This document shows, piece after piece, positions 1-6,652 of a stretch of 64,000 bases of DNA. The position numbers were made by a program, and so were the translations under genes. Location: NCBI RefSeq assembly GCF_021538615.1, contig NZ_JAJHIZ010000003.1, forward strand, positions 992,001 through 1,056,000, given 5' to 3'. The stretch comes from Niabella agricola. Its GTDB lineage: Bacteria; Bacteroidota; Bacteroidia; Chitinophagales; Chitinophagaceae. Each line of letters begins with the position of its first letter. The stretch's first letter is position 1. Below the pieces are notes generated by a model that saw nothing but the letters and a program-made list of their open reading frames with translations, made no database searches and was not told where the DNA came from.

Positions 1-325
1 CCAGGTCTTTTACTTTCTTATTCAGCTTAAAGCTATAGTCGCGGGGTTTGGGTCCAAAAATGGTACCACCACCTTTGTATAAAGGGTTACGGATATTACC
101 TTTACGGCTGCCTCCGGTTCCTTTTTGCTTGTGCAGCTTCCGGCTGGCGCCCTGTACTTCCGCACGGGTTTTTACTTTGTGGGTTCCCTGACGCTGTGCA
201 GCTAAATACTGCTTAACAGCCAGATAAATTACATGGTCATTAGGCTCCGCTCCAAAAATATCATCAGGCAGTTCAACAGAACGACCGGTGCTTTTACCTT
301 CTATATTTAAAACTTCAATTTGCAT
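1..325 (-). CDS. rplD: 50S ribosomal protein L4 (partial, C-terminus beyond window)
   Basis: This is the first ~108 codons of ribosomal protein L4, cut by the window edge. L4 binds 23S rRNA, lines the peptide exit tunnel and in many bacteria represses its own operon. The reading from the ATG at 325 begins [14 protein letters not shown] and contains the L4 core with [19 protein letters not shown] followed by [20 protein letters not shown], the basic loop and family signature. It lies 36 bases downstream of rplC on the same strand, the standard rpsJ-rplC-rplD order. The identification is firm; only the length is unknown. Confidence 0.96.
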   Translation of the reverse strand, partial: MQIEVLNIEGKSTGRSVELPDDIFGAEPNDHVIYLAVKQYLAAQRQGTHKVKTRAEVQGASRKLHKQKGTGGSRKGNIRNPLYKGGGTIFGPKPRDYSFKLNKKVKDL

Positions 326-361
326 TTTCAAAAAATTTTATGTGTTACAGGATACCGGATC

Positions 362-979
362 TTATTTTTGAATGAAAACAATGGAACCGATATGGCCCGG
401 TACAGAACCGCTTACCAGGATGTAATTTTTTTCAGCGAAGATCTTTACCACTTTCAAACCTTTCAGCTTTACGCGGTCGCCACCCATACGGCCGGCCATG
501 CGCATACCTTTCATTACTCGGCTGGCATCGGAAGAGTTACCCAAAGAACCGGGAGCGCGCTGGCGATCGTGCTGACCGTGTGACTGCTCACCTACCCCGT
601 GGAAACCATGACGTTTTACAACACCCTGGAAACCTTTACCCTTTGTTGTACCTACAACATCAACTTTTTCACCTTCTTCGAAGATGTCTACAGTAATGGT
701 ATCACCAAGATTTTTTTCTAAGGAATAATCTCTGAACTCTTTTGAGAATTTTTTTGCGGAAGTGTTAGCTTTAGCGAAGTGATTTTTCTCTGGTTGTGTA
801 GTGCGGCTTTCTTTTTTATCGCCGAAAGAGATTTGCAAGGCGTTGTAACCATCTGAGTCTGTTGTCTTTACCTGCGTTACAACACAAGGACCTGCTTCAA
901 TGATCGTGCAGGCTGTTTGTTTACCTGAGGGATCATAGATGCTGGTCATTCCCAATTTTTTCCCAATAATACCTTTCAT
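362..979 (-). CDS. rplC: 50S ribosomal protein L3
   Basis: Ribosomal protein L3 (205 aa) binds near the 3' end of 23S rRNA and helps form the peptidyl transferase centre. The N-terminus [16 protein letters not shown], the central [15 protein letters not shown], and the loop [13 protein letters not shown] are L3 hallmarks. The QRAPGS segment carries the glutamine that is N5-methylated by PrmB in some bacteria. The length is normal for the family. It is followed closely by rplD and preceded by rpsJ, but the gap to rpsJ is unusually long (281 bases), so some independent control of rplC onward is possible. Confidence 0.97.
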   Translation of the reverse strand: MKGIIGKKLGMTSIYDPSGKQTACTIIEAGPCVVTQVKTTDSDGYNALQISFGDKKESRTTQPEKNHFAKANTSAKKFSKEFRDYSLEKNLGDTITVDIFEEGEKVDVVGTTKGKGFQGVVKRHGFHGVGEQSHGQHDRQRAPGSLGNSSDASRVMKGMRMAGRMGGDRVKLKGLKVVKIFAEKNYILVSGSVPGHIGSIVFIQK

Positions 980-1014
980 TGTTATGTAGTTTTACGCCTT
1001 GCAGGATTATTGGG

Positions 1015-1037
1015 ACTTCCGACAATACGCCGGAATC
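1015..1037 (-). other. Long rpsJ-rplC intergenic leader with small hairpin
   Basis: The 281 bases between the rpsJ stop (1261) and the rplC start (979) hold no open reading frame I trust. Within them TTCCG and CGGAA arms (about 1017-1021 and 1031-1035) form a small hairpin about 40 bases before rplC. No consensus TAnnTTTG box was found here. The stretch is a candidate 5' regulatory leader, but this is inferred from length and position only. Confidence 0.3.
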
Positions 1038-1260
1038 GATCCCCGTTTGCTACCGACCTTTTCCGTTGTTTTCCACTTATTGCAGAATTGGGAAGTACCG
1101 ATAGTAAACAAACCCTGAATGGCTTGTTTTTATGTTTTACTTCGTTTGATACTTAAGAAGTTGAATTTCAGAGCTCTTTTCTGACACTTGCGGTGCCATT
1201 GAGAGATAAAAAAATGCTTTAAAAAAGAACTAACGCCACAGGCTTATCGCCGGCCGGGAC

Positions 1261-1566
1261 TTAGGCCTTGATCTCAACTTCCACGCCACTGGGCAGATCC
1301 AGCTTCGACAGCGCATCTACCGTACGGGAAGAAGAAGTATAGATATCCAATAATCTTTTATGAGTAGCTAACTGAAACTGCTCACGGCTCTTCTTATTTA
1401 CGTGTGGAGAACGCAACACAGTAAAAATTTTACGGTGAGTGGGCAAAGGAATAGGCCCGGTAACAACTGCACCAGTGCTGCGCACTGTTTTTACGATTTT
1501 CTCTGCTGATTTGTCAACCAGGTTGTGATCGTAAGACTGTAATTTAATTCTGATTCTCTGTGACAT
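1261..1566 (-). CDS. rpsJ: 30S ribosomal protein S10
   Basis: Ribosomal protein S10 (101 aa) is part of the 30S head; in many bacteria it also partners with NusB in antitermination. The sequence starts [20 protein letters not shown] and includes [27 protein letters not shown], split here as [19 protein letters not shown] and NKKSREQF, which is diagnostic. The length is typical. It is the first gene of the S10 operon here; a TACATTTG box lies 28 bases upstream of the ATG. Confidence 0.97.
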   Translation of the reverse strand: MSQRIRIKLQSYDHNLVDKSAEKIVKTVRSTGAVVTGPIPLPTHRKIFTVLRSPHVNKKSREQFQLATHKRLLDIYTSSSRTVDALSKLDLPSGVEVEIKA

Positions 1567-1594
1567 TGGATAAACCCAATTTTATTTGGGAGTG

Positions 1595-1602
1595 CAAATG
1601 TA
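1595..1602 (-). promoter_or_regulatory. -7 box (TACATTTG) upstream of rpsJ
   Basis: On the minus strand TACATTTG matches the Bacteroidota -7 consensus TAnnTTTG exactly and ends 28 bases before the rpsJ ATG. A clear -33 TTTG is not visible, only an A/T-rich stretch. Likely the S10 operon promoter. Confidence 0.6.
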
Positions 1603-1777
1603 GACTGATTTTTTTAAATAAACTAATTTTTAGTATTTTATTTACCGGCAAACCATAAAATTTATCAACAATTGTGGTTCTTCCAATCAGTTTTCCTTAA
1701 AACCAGGCATTCCCTGTGGGCAGCAACACCCCTTTTTAGGGATTCGGTTCCAACATAAGCGGCAATAAATCAATATG

Positions 1778-2560
1778 TTACCGGGGAAGCTGTTCTGGCC
1801 CTTTGAGAAATGTAGCCAATTCAGCGATCCTGTCGGTATTGATATAACCGACACCCAGTTTCCGGAACATTTCCCAGGCTTCTTTATTGTCCGGTGCCCC
1901 CCAGAAACGGATAGGCGTGCCGGCCTTACGGGCAACCTGAATGGCTACTTCAAGGGTGACTTTTGAGGCACTATCCAGATTTCCCGTACCGTTCCACGCC
2001 GAATAATTTTTAAAATTGGCGCTGAACAGCGCTACCCGGGCCAGGTTCTTCCGGGTATATATATTGGTTAGTTCCCCATCAAACCAGATGAAGGAGGGAT
2101 AATAAATTAAGGAGTCCTTATTGGGCCGGTTGCCGGTGATTACGATCCGAACCGTTTTATTGCCCGTGATCTCAGGGTACCGTTTTAATGTGCTAATAAT
2201 GGCATTTAGCGTAGCAACACCTTCCGTTTTGCAATCGATCAGCAACTGCAGTTTTTTACTCCGGTCTGCGTAAACCGTCCCGTTGTTCTTCCGGATACAT
2301 GCCTTTATCGGATCGAGGTAAAGGCTTTTCAGATCCCTGTCCGGGCGGATGTCCCTGGCATTATGAGCCACCGGCAGGGTACCATTTACAAGAAACACAT
2401 CGGCCTCAATGGAACCAAACCCGTTGTCATAGGCCAGCCCAAAAGGCCGTTTTTGCTCATAATCATTATGAGAATGTGCCTGCTGAACGGTATAGGTCCG
2501 CTGCTGGGCACTGGCTCCGGACGCAATCAGGCAACAAAGAAGAAACATCCAAATCTTCAT
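1778..2560 (-). CDS. Secreted GDPD/PI-PLC-like phosphodiesterase
   Basis: A 260 aa protein with a signal peptide (MKIWMFLLCCLIASGASAQQ, cleavage near residue 18). After it comes AHSHNDYEQKRPF, the signature of the AIM6/PLC-like phosphodiesterase group within the GDPD/PI-PLC superfamily, followed by SIEADVFLVNG and PVAHN, which supply the expected acidic and histidine catalytic residues. Such proteins fold as a TIM barrel and are expected to cleave phosphodiesters of lipid head groups in the periplasm. The exact substrate is unknown. It sits 41 bases downstream of def on the same strand but is probably functionally unrelated. Confidence 0.8.
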   Translation of the reverse strand: MKIWMFLLCCLIASGASAQQRTYTVQQAHSHNDYEQKRPFGLAYDNGFGSIEADVFLVNGTLPVAHNARDIRPDRDLKSLYLDPIKACIRKNNGTVYADRSKKLQLLIDCKTEGVATLNAIISTLKRYPEITGNKTVRIVITGNRPNKDSLIYYPSFIWFDGELTNIYTRKNLARVALFSANFKNYSAWNGTGNLDSASKVTLEVAIQVARKAGTPIRFWGAPDNKEAWEMFRKLGVGYINTDRIAELATFLKGPEQLPR

Positions 2561-2601
2561 AACATATAGTATAACAGGGAGTTCTGATTCGAAGGATGGT
2601 A

Positions 2602-3177
2602 CTAATTAAAAGACATTTTATAGTCTACACGGATTTTCCCGTTGGAAATATCATTCAGTTTCCCCTTGATCAGCTTTTTCCGCAACGGGGGCAGGTAATC
2701 AATAAATAGTTTTCCCTCTATATGATCGTATTCGTGTAAGATAACGCGGGCCGTGATACCACTGAAGGTACGCGTGTGCTGTTGAAAATTTTCATCCTGG
2801 TAGGTAAGCGTCACTGTTTGATTGCGTGCCACGTCTTCCCGTATTTTAGGGATGCTCAGGCACCCCTCGTTGTAACTCCATAGCTCGCCTTCAAGCGTTT
2901 GGATATGTGCATTAATAAAGGTCTGCACGATGCCTTCATCTCCGGGATAGAGATCCGCTTCATCTTCTTCCAGGTTTTCGATGATCTGCTTGCTGTCTAC
3001 TACGAAAAGCCGAATCGGCCGGTTTACCTGCGGCGCAGCCAGCCCTACCCCATTGCTGGCATACATGGTTTCCCACATAGACGCAATCAGCGATTCCAGC
3101 TCAGGATACTGCGGATCAATATCTTCTGCTACTTTTCTTAAAACGGGGTTGCCGTAGGCAACGATTGGTAATATCAT
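2602..3177 (-). CDS. def: Peptide deformylase
   Basis: Removes the formyl group from the N-terminal methionine of new proteins. This 191 aa protein has all three family motifs: GVGLAAPQ (residues 43-50), EGCLS (104-108) and HEYDH (148-152). The cysteine and two histidines bind the catalytic metal and the glutamate of HEYDH is the general base. Between motifs 1 and 2 is an acidic insert (EDEADLYPGDEG) common in Bacteroidota enzymes. The start is supported by the MILPIVAYG opening. A TAACTTTG promoter box ends only four bases before the ATG, so the mRNA is probably leaderless. Confidence 0.96.
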   Translation of the reverse strand: MILPIVAYGNPVLRKVAEDIDPQYPELESLIASMWETMYASNGVGLAAPQVNRPIRLFVVDSKQIIENLEEDEADLYPGDEGIVQTFINAHIQTLEGELWSYNEGCLSIPKIREDVARNQTVTLTYQDENFQQHTRTFSGITARVILHEYDHIEGKLFIDYLPPLRKKLIKGKLNDISNGKIRVDYKMSFN

Positions 3178-3181
3178 TTTG

Positions 3182-3189
3182 CAAAGTTA
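3182..3189 (-). promoter_or_regulatory. -7 box (TAACTTTG) abutting def start codon
   Basis: Minus strand reads TAACTTTG-CAAA-ATG: an exact TAnnTTTG box ending four bases before the def ATG. A weak TTTC lies 18 bases upstream of the box. Transcription would begin at or next to the start codon. Confidence 0.6.
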
Positions 3190-3288
3190 CCAAAAATTAG
3201 GCTGCCGGAAAGCATCTTACTTTGTTTTGGGAGACGGAGAGACAAGCGAAACAAAGGAATTTTGCAGTAAAATTGACGGTGGAATGCC

Positions 3289-3450
3289 TGTCAGCTTTTA
3301 GCATTCAGCGTTCAGCTATCAAATCAGCTGTCTTATTACTTCCGATTTCCGTATCTAAAACCAAACCATCGATCACCGATGGTTACCGCGGATGACAGAT
3401 CACCGACAGCTAACCGCTAACAACAACAGCTGATAACTGAAGACTGAGCG
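3289..3450. repeat. Intergenic low-complexity repeat (TTCAGC / CAGCTAT type)
   Basis: Imperfect reiteration of short words such as AGCATTCAGCGTTCAGC, GATCACCGATG and CAGCTGATAACTGAAGACTGA fills the space between def and ruvX. It encodes nothing plausible. The same word family (AGCGTTCAGCATTCAGC) recurs at about 44650, so this is one of several dispersed copies in the window. Confidence 0.55.
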
Positions 3451-3864
3451 TTAAGAAACCCGTCCCAAATACTCCTGCAGCATAATGGTAGCGGCAATTT
3501 CATCTACCAGGGCCTTATTCCGGCGTTGCATCTTCTTCAGCCCCATTTCCAGCATGGCATCCTTTGCCATTTTCGAGGTATACCGTTCATCAACCGTTTC
3601 CAGTGGCAGGTTGGGAAAGTGCTTTTTTATCTCTTTAATGGCCTTTTTTACCAGCGGAGTGGCATGGGTGTCCGAATCGTCCCAGTTTTTGGGTTCACCG
3701 ATAATGATTTTTTCCACCTGCTCCTGTGCGCAATACGTTTTCAAAAACGGGATCAGTTCCCGCGAATTGATGGTCGTTAATCCGGTGGCAATGATTTGCA
3801 AGGGATCCGTAACAGCAATTCCTGTACGTTTTAAACCATAGTCGATGGCGATGATTCTGGACAT
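3451..3864 (-). CDS. ruvX: Putative pre-16S rRNA nuclease / Holliday junction resolvase-like, YqgF family
   Basis: A 137 aa protein of the RNase H-fold YqgF/RuvX family, implicated in maturation of the 16S rRNA 5' end and earlier proposed as a Holliday junction resolvase. The opening MSRIIAIDYGLKRTGIAV carries the first catalytic aspartate (D8), DERYTS (about residues 92-97) the second acidic site, and the C-terminal VDEIAATIMLQEYL the last. The length matches the family. It has AT-rich repeats on both sides and no clear operon partner. Confidence 0.92.
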   Translation of the reverse strand: MSRIIAIDYGLKRTGIAVTDPLQIIATGLTTINSRELIPFLKTYCAQEQVEKIIIGEPKNWDDSDTHATPLVKKAIKEIKKHFPNLPLETVDERYTSKMAKDAMLEMGLKKMQRRNKALVDEIAATIMLQEYLGRVS

Positions 3865-3865
3865 G

Positions 3866-3916
3866 GAGCATTGAGATTTGAGACTTCAGATTTCAGACTT
3901 AAGATTTGAGATTTTT
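3866..3916. repeat. Short intergenic repeat (AGATTTGAGACTT type)
   Basis: Near-tandem words GAGATTTGAGACTTC, AGATTTCAGACTTA and AGATTTGAGATTTT lie between ruvX and the UbiA-family gene. This is another member of the dispersed low-complexity family in this window. Confidence 0.5.
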
Positions 3917-3926
3917 TAAGATCATG

Positions 3927-4853
3927 CTACCGCAAAAACATATCTGCGATTACAAACACCGCAAAAACCACCGATGCAATACCATTGGCGGTCATAAAAG
4001 CAAGGTTTACCCGACGAAGATCGTTCGGCTTTACGATACTGTGCTGATAAACCAACATGCCCACAAAAACGGAAACCCCGGCCCAGTACCATCCCCCGAA
4101 AGCGCCCTTAAAAGCTGCGGCAATCACAGCTGTGGCGCTCAGCAGGTGCAGCAGCTCGGATACCCGAAGCGCCCGTTTACCGCCCAATACAGATGGTATC
4201 GAATACAGCTGGTTCGACCGGTCGAAGCCCTCATCCTGCAATGCGTAAATAATATCAAAACCGCTCACCCAGAAAAGAACGGCAAAAGAGAAAAGAATCG
4301 GCAGGGTGTCAAATACTCCGGTTACCGCCAGATACGCACCTATTGGAGCCAGCGAAAGCCCCAGGCCCAATACCAGGTGGCAAAGCGCCGTAAACCGTTT
4401 GGTATAGCTATAGCCCAGCACTACCAGTAAGGCCACCGGCGACAAATAAAAACAAATGGGGTTGATAAAATAGGTAGCTACAATAAACAATACGCTGTTC
4501 AGAATGGTAAACCACAAGACACTGCTGGCAGACAAGACACCGGCAGGTATTTCCCGGACCGCCGTACGTGGATTCAGCGCATCGTATTTCCGGTCGAGGT
4601 ACCGGTTAAACGACATGGCGGCATTGCGGGCAAAAATCATACAAAGGAGCACCAATAAAAACACCCAGCCTTTTTCACGAAAAAAATAGATGGTTTTATT
4701 CCACATTGTGGGCATAATACCAGTAGCATTGGGCGACTGATCGCTGGTATCCGTGTTGCGGACCCCCAGGAAAAAGCCAATCAATGCAAAAGGCATGGCA
4801 AAAATGGTATGGGAAAACTTTACGAGGCTTAGGTAATTCTTTGTAACAGACAT
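3927..4853 (-). CDS. UbiA-family prenyltransferase (menaquinone-type, putative MqnP)
   Basis: A 308 aa polytopic membrane protein of the UbiA superfamily, which attach polyprenyl chains to aromatic rings. The first Asp-rich motif is NRYLDRKYDALN (about residues 83-94) and the second is DEGFDRSNQLYSIP (about 207-220); both bind Mg-prenyl diphosphate. Around 8-9 hydrophobic segments are visible. Bacteroidota enzymes of this type are usually annotated as 4-hydroxybenzoate octaprenyltransferase, but these bacteria make menaquinone, so the likely role is the prenylation step of the futalosine route (MqnP). That role is inferred. A TACATTTG box ends four bases before the ATG. Confidence 0.85.
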   Translation of the reverse strand: MSVTKNYLSLVKFSHTIFAMPFALIGFFLGVRNTDTSDQSPNATGIMPTMWNKTIYFFREKGWVFLLVLLCMIFARNAAMSFNRYLDRKYDALNPRTAVREIPAGVLSASSVLWFTILNSVLFIVATYFINPICFYLSPVALLVVLGYSYTKRFTALCHLVLGLGLSLAPIGAYLAVTGVFDTLPILFSFAVLFWVSGFDIIYALQDEGFDRSNQLYSIPSVLGGKRALRVSELLHLLSATAVIAAAFKGAFGGWYWAGVSVFVGMLVYQHSIVKPNDLRRVNLAFMTANGIASVVFAVFVIADMFLR

Positions 4854-4857
4854 TCAG

Positions 4858-4865
4858 CAAATGTA
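4858..4865 (-). promoter_or_regulatory. -7 box (TACATTTG) abutting prenyltransferase start
   Basis: Minus strand reads TACATTTG-CTGA-ATG. An exact TAnnTTTG box is followed by only four bases before the start codon; TTTC lies 18 bases upstream as a weak -33 element. Predicts a leaderless transcript. Confidence 0.6.
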
Positions 4866-4902
4866 GGGTTCTTTCCATTTATTGAAATGCCCTTTTTAAA
4901 CT

Positions 4903-5070
4903 TGGAAGGGAATTGGAAAATGCAGAAATGTGAAAATGAAGATCCCGTTCCTGTTGGGCGCCGGATATCCTGATGGAATACCGGGGTGAGCAATGAGCAA
5001 TCCGCAATCAGAACGAGCAATCAGACGTCAGAAATCAGAACCTCAAATCTGAATCGTGAATGATCAACGG
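4903..5070. repeat. Dispersed intergenic repeat, copy A
   Basis: Part of the 400-base space between the prenyltransferase and trmH-like genes. The segment 4914-4981 resembles 38878-38955: both run through a GAAAATG-rich start, ATTCCTGTT or GTTCCTGTT, a G(C)GCnnCG core, then TATCCTnATGGAAT. It is followed by short reiterated words (GAGCAATGAGCAATC, AATCAGAACG, CGTCAGAAATCAGAAC). No coding potential is evident, nor in the remainder up to 5255. Confidence 0.6.
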
Positions 5071-5255
5071 ATCATGGAGGGTATAACTGGAATTTTAAAC
5101 CTGAAACCGTCATCAGTTTTCGGCCATTACGCAGCGGATCACAGGCCGGCATTGAGTGTAAGGCGAAATCTGATCTGGAACTTCAAACTTTAAAACGTGA
5201 AATAAATAAGTCCATCTGGCATAAACCTGCCTGTTCAATTCCATTCCCAAATTTC

Positions 5256-5786
5256 TCAAGGTATCTTTTTCCTGACCAGTTCCCACAGCACCACCCCCGC
5301 TGCCGTAGCAATATTCAGGGAATGTTTCACGCCCAGTTGTGGAATTTCCAGGCAGCCGTCGCATAAGGCAATCGTCGATTGCTCTACTCCGCTCACTTCA
5401 TTTCCAAATACCACGGCAATTTTGGTTTGCCCATCCCAGTTTAACTGGTGCAGCTTTGTACTCCCTTCAACCTGTTCTACAGCCAGTATGGTGTGATTCG
5501 ATTCCCGCAATGCGGCAATGGCTTCCCCTGCATTTGCAAAATGCATCCAGCTTACGGTTTCCTCCGCTCCCAGGGCGGTCTTCTTCACTTCTTTATGAGG
5601 AGGTTTTGCCGAGTAACCGGTAATATAGATCGCTTCCACCCGGAACGCATCGGAGGTCCGGAACACGCTACCCACGTTATAGGCGCTGCGGATATTTTCC
5701 AGGACAACCACGATCGGGATTTTTTCCGACTCCTTGAACGCCTCCACCGACATCCGCCCCAACTCTTCCATGCTTAACTTACGCAT
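5256..5786 (-). CDS. SpoU/TrmH-family RNA methyltransferase
   Basis: A 176 aa SPOUT-class enzyme that would 2'-O-methylate ribose in tRNA or rRNA using SAM. Motif 1 is NIRSAYNVGSVFRTSDAF (about residues 31-48, with the conserved N and R), motif 2 is VFGNEVSGV (about 125-133), and motif 3 is IPQLGVKHSLNIATAAGVVLWE, written here as IPQLGVKHSLN plus IATAAGVVLWE, which forms the trefoil knot. The protein is short, with no separate RNA-binding domain, like many Bacteroidota TrmH paralogues. The target nucleotide cannot be told from sequence. A promoter box abuts the start codon. Confidence 0.9.
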   Translation of the reverse strand: MRKLSMEELGRMSVEAFKESEKIPIVVVLENIRSAYNVGSVFRTSDAFRVEAIYITGYSAKPPHKEVKKTALGAEETVSWMHFANAGEAIAALRESNHTILAVEQVEGSTKLHQLNWDGQTKIAVVFGNEVSGVEQSTIALCDGCLEIPQLGVKHSLNIATAAGVVLWELVRKKIP

Positions 5787-5790
5787 GGCG

Positions 5791-5798
5791 CAAAAATA
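5791..5798 (-). promoter_or_regulatory. -7 box (TATTTTTG) abutting SpoU methyltransferase start
   Basis: Minus strand reads TATTTTTG-CGCC-ATG, an exact TAnnTTTG box with a four-base gap to the start codon. A TTG lies 20 bases upstream at about 5819-5821, a fair -33 element. One of the best leaderless candidates here. Confidence 0.65.
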
Positions 5799-5924
5799 AA
5801 CGGATACCAGTGAAATTGCAATAAAAAGGCTGCATCAACGTTGAACACTTTCCCCGGGCTACGTGGCGCCGGGATAATAATTGCCAACTTTGATACAGCC
5901 CTGCACTTTTTGCTATATCAGGAA

Positions 5925-6494
5925 CTATTTCATGTCGTTACGCATTTGCTTGAGCTTGGACCCAGGCAGATAAATCTGAAAACCCAATCCCAGTTCAGGG
6001 CGGAACGATACACCGTTGCTGCCTGCCCCGGTAATAATATTCGCTTTTGCGAGTGCTTCCAGGGCAATGTTCTCATTTACAAAAAACGCCAGTCCGGGTC
6101 CAATACCTGCCCCAAAACCGTTGGTCGATTTACCACCGGCATTGTTACCACTGACACCAGCATCCGCTTCTGCAAAAACACGGGTTTGCTTGGGTGTATT
6201 TACCTGCTGCTCTCCAAAATAGTAACGGGCCATTGGTCCTACAAAATAATTGATCGACGGCTTCTGTGCCCTTCCGGCCTTAAACCCCAGGTCAACCTTA
6301 CCTCCGATGGCTAAATCCTCCTGTACAAACCACGCAACTTTCGGCGTAATATTCATCTGAAAGCTTTTTTCATTGGTACTTCCGGATAACAAAGCAAGAT
6401 TACCACCAATCAGATAATATCCTTTCTGTGTTTGCGCGTTGGCCCCATAAGCTGTAGCCGCTAAAATCAGGGCGGAAAGCATGATTTTCTTCAT
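5925..6494 (-). CDS. Outer-membrane beta-barrel protein, small porin-like
   Basis: A 189 aa protein with a signal peptide (MKKIMLSALILAATAYGANAQ) and a body of alternating hydrophobic strands such as GYYLIGGNLALLSG, LAIGGKVDLGFKAG, YFVGPMARYYFG and GFGAGIGPGLAFFVN, ending in ELGLGFQIYLPGSKLKQM. This is the pattern of the OmpA-type or porin-family eight-stranded barrels common in Bacteroidota. It ends in a charged tail instead of an aromatic residue, which is slightly unusual. Function is unknown. It is divergent from mutS with a short gap, so their promoters lie in 6495-6652. Confidence 0.72.
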   Translation of the reverse strand: MKKIMLSALILAATAYGANAQTQKGYYLIGGNLALLSGSTNEKSFQMNITPKVAWFVQEDLAIGGKVDLGFKAGRAQKPSINYFVGPMARYYFGEQQVNTPKQTRVFAEADAGVSGNNAGGKSTNGFGAGIGPGLAFFVNENIALEALAKANIITGAGSNGVSFRPELGLGFQIYLPGSKLKQMRNDMK

Positions 6495-6638
6495 AAATTA
6501 TAATTTTACTAATATAAAACTCAACAATTATGCCACAACCAGCAATCTTCCTGTAAATCAAGCTGTTTCTTGATGAACGGCATCTCTGAACAAGCGTTTT
6601 TGATGCCTGCCTTCCGGTTATTAAACGCCGTTTTCCCC

Positions 6639-6646
6639 TATTTTTG
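6639..6646 (+). promoter_or_regulatory. -7 box (TATTTTTG) abutting mutS start
   Basis: TATTTTTG-CGCTCC-ATG: exact TAnnTTTG box ending six bases before the chosen mutS start codon. No good -33 element was seen at the right distance, so the call is weaker than for the other leaderless candidates. Confidence 0.5.
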
Positions 6647-6652
6647 CGCTCC

